NCBI GenBank assembly: GCA_018710795.1
Contig: DVJH01000147.1
Span: 1-8,773 of the forward strand
Origin: Candidatus Galligastranaerophilus gallistercoris
GTDB lineage: Bacteria > Cyanobacteriota > Vampirovibrionia > Gastranaerophilales > Gastranaerophilaceae
DNA: 8,773 bases
Direction of reading: 5' to 3'
Made by a program: the position numbers and the translations under genes. The notes below the pieces were generated by a model. It was not told where the DNA came from and did not search any database. It was given only the letters and a program-made list of their open reading frames with translations. Positions 6,634 to 8,773 of the stretch are shown one piece after another. Position 1 is the first letter of the stretch. Each line of letters starts with the position of its first letter.

Positions 6634-7125
6634 ATGGTTGAATTTGAACTCGTTAAAAACGAAGATATAACGGCGCTTGCAGATTTGGCAAGTCAAATCT
6701 GGCATGAATACTGGCCGAAGCTTTTAGTAAAAGAACAAATTGATTATATGGTTCAAAAATTTCAATCAAAAGAAGCAATCACGAAACAGATTAAATCGGA
6801 AAATTATAATTATTATTTTATAAAGTGTGAAAATGAAACGGCAGGATATTTCGGCATTTCTTTTAAAAAAGATTACTTATTTTTATCAAAGCTCTATATT
6901 AAAAAAGAATTCAGGCATAAAGGCATAGGGAAACTCGCTTTTATGAAAATTGCCGGCATTGCAAAAGAAAACGGATATAAAACAATAAGGCTTACGGTTA
7001 ATAAGCATAATAAAAATACGATTGACGCATATTTGAAATACGGATTTAAGGTTGCATATGAAGATGTAACCGATATAGGTTCGGGGTTTGTTATGGATGA
7101 TTATATAATGGATTATGCGCTCTGA
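6634..7125 (+). CDS. GNAT-family N-acetyltransferase
   Basis: The 163-residue product is a single GNAT domain that moves the acetyl group of acetyl-CoA to an amine in the cytoplasm; the acceptor is unknown. Visible are a first strand and helix (FELVKNEDITALADLASQIW), then YFIKCENETAGYFGI, then LSKLYIKKEFRHKGIG, where R94-H-K-G-I-G99 is the acetyl-CoA pyrophosphate loop. Next come LTVNKHNKNTIDAYLKYGF (120-138), the motif B region with Tyr133 as the possible general acid, and DIGSGFVMDDYIMDYAL at the C-terminus. The layout, with WHEYWPKL near 23-30, matches a common group of uncharacterised GNAT proteins of about 150-165 residues. The start ATG at 6634 has only a weak AGG 4 nt before it. The gene overlaps the convergent 456-residue gene by 13 nt at its 3' end, and it separates two related minus-strand genes. 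Confidence 0.85.
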   Translation: MVEFELVKNEDITALADLASQIWHEYWPKLLVKEQIDYMVQKFQSKEAITKQIKSENYNYYFIKCENETAGYFGISFKKDYLFLSKLYIKKEFRHKGIGKLAFMKIAGIAKENGYKTIRLTVNKHNKNTIDAYLKYGFKVAYEDVTDIGSGFVMDDYIMDYAL

Positions 7126-8483
7126 CGTGAAGAGAAATTGCCTTCAATTTGCTGCATGTTGTTTTTAATTTTCGTGATGTCATAAATATCCGCACAAACT
7201 CTTTGACCGTTTGAATCGTATCTTATATCCTGTCCGTATTGCATCGGATTTCCGAAATTATCGTATAAAACATATTCTTCGATATCTTTATATTTGCCGT
7301 TTTGTTGTACGTTTCTTTCCGTGCGAACAAGTCCGCCGCCGTCATATATATATCTTTTTGATATGGTGCGGTTATGCCTTTGGTTGTATTCGATTATTTT
7401 GCCGTTGGCATCAAAGACCGCTTCACATGATAATATTTCGGGATTTCCCCCTGCGGTTGTCGTGCTTGAATATGAGCCGAGTTTTCCGTTAATTATTTTC
7501 AGTGTTGTCCCCGTTGAGGTTTCGGGATTGTTGCCGGATATCGTTATTGAACCTTTGCCGTCTGTGGTATATTGCAGTCTGCATTCCCCGAATGAGGATT
7601 CAAAACAATCTTGCCCGTATTTTATATTACGCACTCTTCCGTTTTTAAAGAGCGCTTCTTTTTCTATTCGGGATGTTCTTCCCGTTTTGCTTACCGATAC
7701 GCCCAAAAGGTGTTTTTCCGTTTTGCCGTTGATATCAAAAGAGAGCATTTCTTCAATGGCGCCCGAGCCGTCTTCATATATGACCTCGCCTTTTTTGTAT
7801 AATCTCGGGATTTTTTTTCTTACCAAAAGTTCGATTTTTTCTCTGTCGTCAAGAATATCTATATCAAGGGTTTCTATGTTTTTTATCGCGCTTGTTCTTA
7901 TGATTTTTCCGTCGTCTGAATATTCGTATATGCCGCTCAATTTACCAGTTTCGTCTTTTAAAAATTCAATTAAGGGTCCTTTTGAGGTTTTTATGTCTGC
8001 GTAATCGGTTTTTTTACCTTTTTTTATTATGTCTAAAATTTCATCGGTTATTTCTTTTGCTTTTTTGGCGGTTTGTTTTGCAGATTCACTCGTGCTTTTA
8101 AATGCGGCATTTATTTGTTCAACGGCATAAGCTCTTTTTGCTTCCATTTCCCTTATTACTCTTTCCGCACAATCTTTTGAATCGTAAGCATTAACCATAA
8201 AGCTTTTGGGTTTATCCATGGAAAGAGCAATATGATGCTCGGGAAGGCGTTTTTTCATCATTATTCCGCCGATTACAAGCGCCCCCAGACATAAAGCGCC
8301 GATTGTTCCGAGGACTTTATCGGAATCATTATTTGAATTATCGTTCTTTTCGTTTTCGGATTTGCCGTTTTGCAGTAAATTTGGCATCCTTGTGTCAAAT
8401 CTGCCCTGAAATACGGCAGGTATATTATATTCCATATTTTTTATTTCATACTTCAAAAGAGGGGATACAGGCGTATAAATCAT
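7113..8483 (-). CDS. Single-pass membrane protein with coiled coil and YD-like beta-hairpin repeats, function unknown
   Basis: No named family is recognised in this 456-residue product. In order it shows NIPAVFQGRF (20-29), an Asn/Asp/Lys-rich linker (39-56), a hydrophobic helix at about 57-76 followed by KKRLP (77-81), and a charged helical region at about 102-156 likely to form a coiled coil. From about 165 to the end there are many short strands with turns of the type 'Y-x-D-x-x-G': YEYSDDGK, VIYEDGSG, VFDANGK, YIYDGGG, VLYDNFGN and RYDSNGQ. These resemble the YD repeats of RHS-type proteins or MORN-like hairpins, but spacing is irregular and no RHS core or toxin domain is seen. The basic residues after the helix would favour a cytoplasmic C-terminus by the positive-inside rule, though envelope exposure cannot be excluded. 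The start is uncertain: ATG at 8483 lacks a ribosome site; ATG at 8435 (residue 17) is the alternative. The 158-residue gene at 6082-6558 encodes a short relative. Confidence 0.75.
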   Translation of the reverse strand: MIYTPVSPLLKYEIKNMEYNIPAVFQGRFDTRMPNLLQNGKSENEKNDNSNNDSDKVLGTIGALCLGALVIGGIMMKKRLPEHHIALSMDKPKSFMVNAYDSKDCAERVIREMEAKRAYAVEQINAAFKSTSESAKQTAKKAKEITDEILDIIKKGKKTDYADIKTSKGPLIEFLKDETGKLSGIYEYSDDGKIIRTSAIKNIETLDIDILDDREKIELLVRKKIPRLYKKGEVIYEDGSGAIEEMLSFDINGKTEKHLLGVSVSKTGRTSRIEKEALFKNGRVRNIKYGQDCFESSFGECRLQYTTDGKGSITISGNNPETSTGTTLKIINGKLGSYSSTTTAGGNPEILSCEAVFDANGKIIEYNQRHNRTISKRYIYDGGGLVRTERNVQQNGKYKDIEEYVLYDNFGNPMQYGQDIRYDSNGQRVCADIYDITKIKNNMQQIEGNFSSRQSA

Positions 8484-8485
8484 AT

Positions 8486-8502
8486 AAAAAAAATTTTTTG
8501 CT
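8486..8502 (-). other. A8T6GCT element upstream of the 456-aa membrane protein gene (copy 2)
   Basis: The plus strand shows eight A, six T, then GCT. Read with the gene it is AGCAAAAAATTTTTTTT, 2 nt before the ATG at 8483. It matches the element at 6577-6592 apart from one base in the T/A run. Both genes also begin ATG ATT. No good -10 or -35 pair was found upstream on this strand. Function unknown. Confidence 0.45.
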
Positions 8503-8535
8503 ATTTTTTGAAATTTTTCTTAATAAAAATACATC

Positions 8536-8564
8536 TTGACTTATATCGGGTTCATTTGTTTAAT
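8536..8564 (+). promoter_or_regulatory. Sigma-70-type promoter for the cysteine-cluster protein gene
   Basis: TTGACT (8536-8541) and TTTAAT (8559-8564) are separated by exactly 17 bp; each hexamer has five of six consensus bases. The expected transcription start is about 7 bp after the -10, near 8571-8572, which coincides with the ATG at 8572. No ribosome binding site is present before that ATG. Confidence 0.7.
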
Positions 8565-8571
8565 TTATGTC

Positions 8572-8773
8572 ATGATGATTGAAAATTATGCAAAGTATTT
8601 AGAATTTATAACAAATAAAATAAACGGTTTTTTTGAAAAACAAAAACCTTATATTTTTTGCAGGAAAGGGTGTTCCCTGTGCTGCGAAAAAGGCGAGTAT
8701 CCATGGTCTGAAATTGAATATAAATATATTATGGAAGGTTTTTTAAAATTATCTTTGGAACTTCAAAACAAAA
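8572..8773 (+). CDS. YkgJ-family CxxxCxxCC cysteine-cluster protein, C-terminal part outside the window
   Basis: Sixty-seven residues are visible before the window ends. After a helical start there is FCRKGCSLCC (29-38), giving C30, C34, C37 and C38, followed by GEYPWSEIEYKYIMEGF (41-57). This cysteine spacing and the following acidic/aromatic stretch are typical of the YkgJ family, small cytoplasmic proteins annotated as zinc- or iron-binding, whose biochemical role is not well known. Further cysteines expected downstream cannot be seen. Two Met codons are adjacent (8572 and 8575), and either could initiate. There is no ribosome binding site; a strong promoter places the 5' end of the mRNA at about the first ATG, so translation may be leaderless. 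The gene is divergent from the 456-residue membrane protein gene, with 88 bp between their start codons. Confidence 0.8.
   Translation, partial: MMIENYAKYLEFITNKINGFFEKQKPYIFCRKGCSLCCEKGEYPWSEIEYKYIMEGFLKLSLELQNK

Noticed and set aside
7294..8004. A 236-codon open frame on the plus strand, opposite the 456-residue gene
   Set aside because: It lies wholly antisense to a longer gene whose protein has a clear domain layout. It has no ribosome site or recognisable motif, and its Ser/Phe/Pro/Leu-rich make-up is typical of a reversed Lys/Glu/Gly-rich frame.

Overview
The window is AT-rich bacterial DNA, almost fully coding, with eight genes in two blocks plus one gene at each edge that is cut by the window. 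I found no rRNA, tRNA, CRISPR array, insertion sequence or phage gene. Codon use looks uniform throughout (AAA, GAA and ATT dominate), so I see no obvious transferred island. Two membrane-anchored proteins of unknown function have a short N-terminal 'NIAF/NIPAVFQG' motif followed by a polar linker and one hydrophobic segment. That layout reminds me of gut Melainabacteria (Gastranaerophilales). This is an inference from pattern memory, not a proven assignment.

Left block (1-4989, minus strand): a compact run, read right to left, of a very long phosphohexomutase (733 aa), an LL-diaminopimelate-aminotransferase-type enzyme, a HisH-type glutamine amidotransferase, and a protein resembling the N-terminal half of an M49 dipeptidyl peptidase III, cut by the window edge. 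The spacings are 16 nt, a 20-nt overlap and 11 nt, so the four are very probably one transcript from an extended -10 promoter at about 5020-5028. The products do not form one obvious pathway. They touch sugar phosphate, lysine/peptidoglycan precursor, histidine and peptide metabolism.

Middle (5125-6081, plus strand): a GtrB/DPM1-type membrane glycosyltransferase, divergent from the operon. It meets the next minus-strand gene stop-to-stop with no base between them.

Right block (6082-8773): two minus-strand genes (158 and 456 aa) for single-pass membrane proteins with short 'YxxDGxxxx' beta-hairpin repeats. A plus-strand GNAT acetyltransferase gene lies between them and overlaps the 456-aa gene tail to tail by 13 nt. 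The two genes share an A8T5-6GCT element just upstream of their starts. At the right edge a YkgJ-type cysteine-cluster protein begins on the plus strand behind a good sigma-70 promoter whose predicted start point falls on the ATG, which suggests a leaderless mRNA.

I did not find a clear defence, mobile or secondary-metabolite system. The most interesting items are the possible leaderless start, the related pair of anchored repeat proteins with their shared upstream element, and the oversized phosphohexomutase with an altered active-site serine loop.
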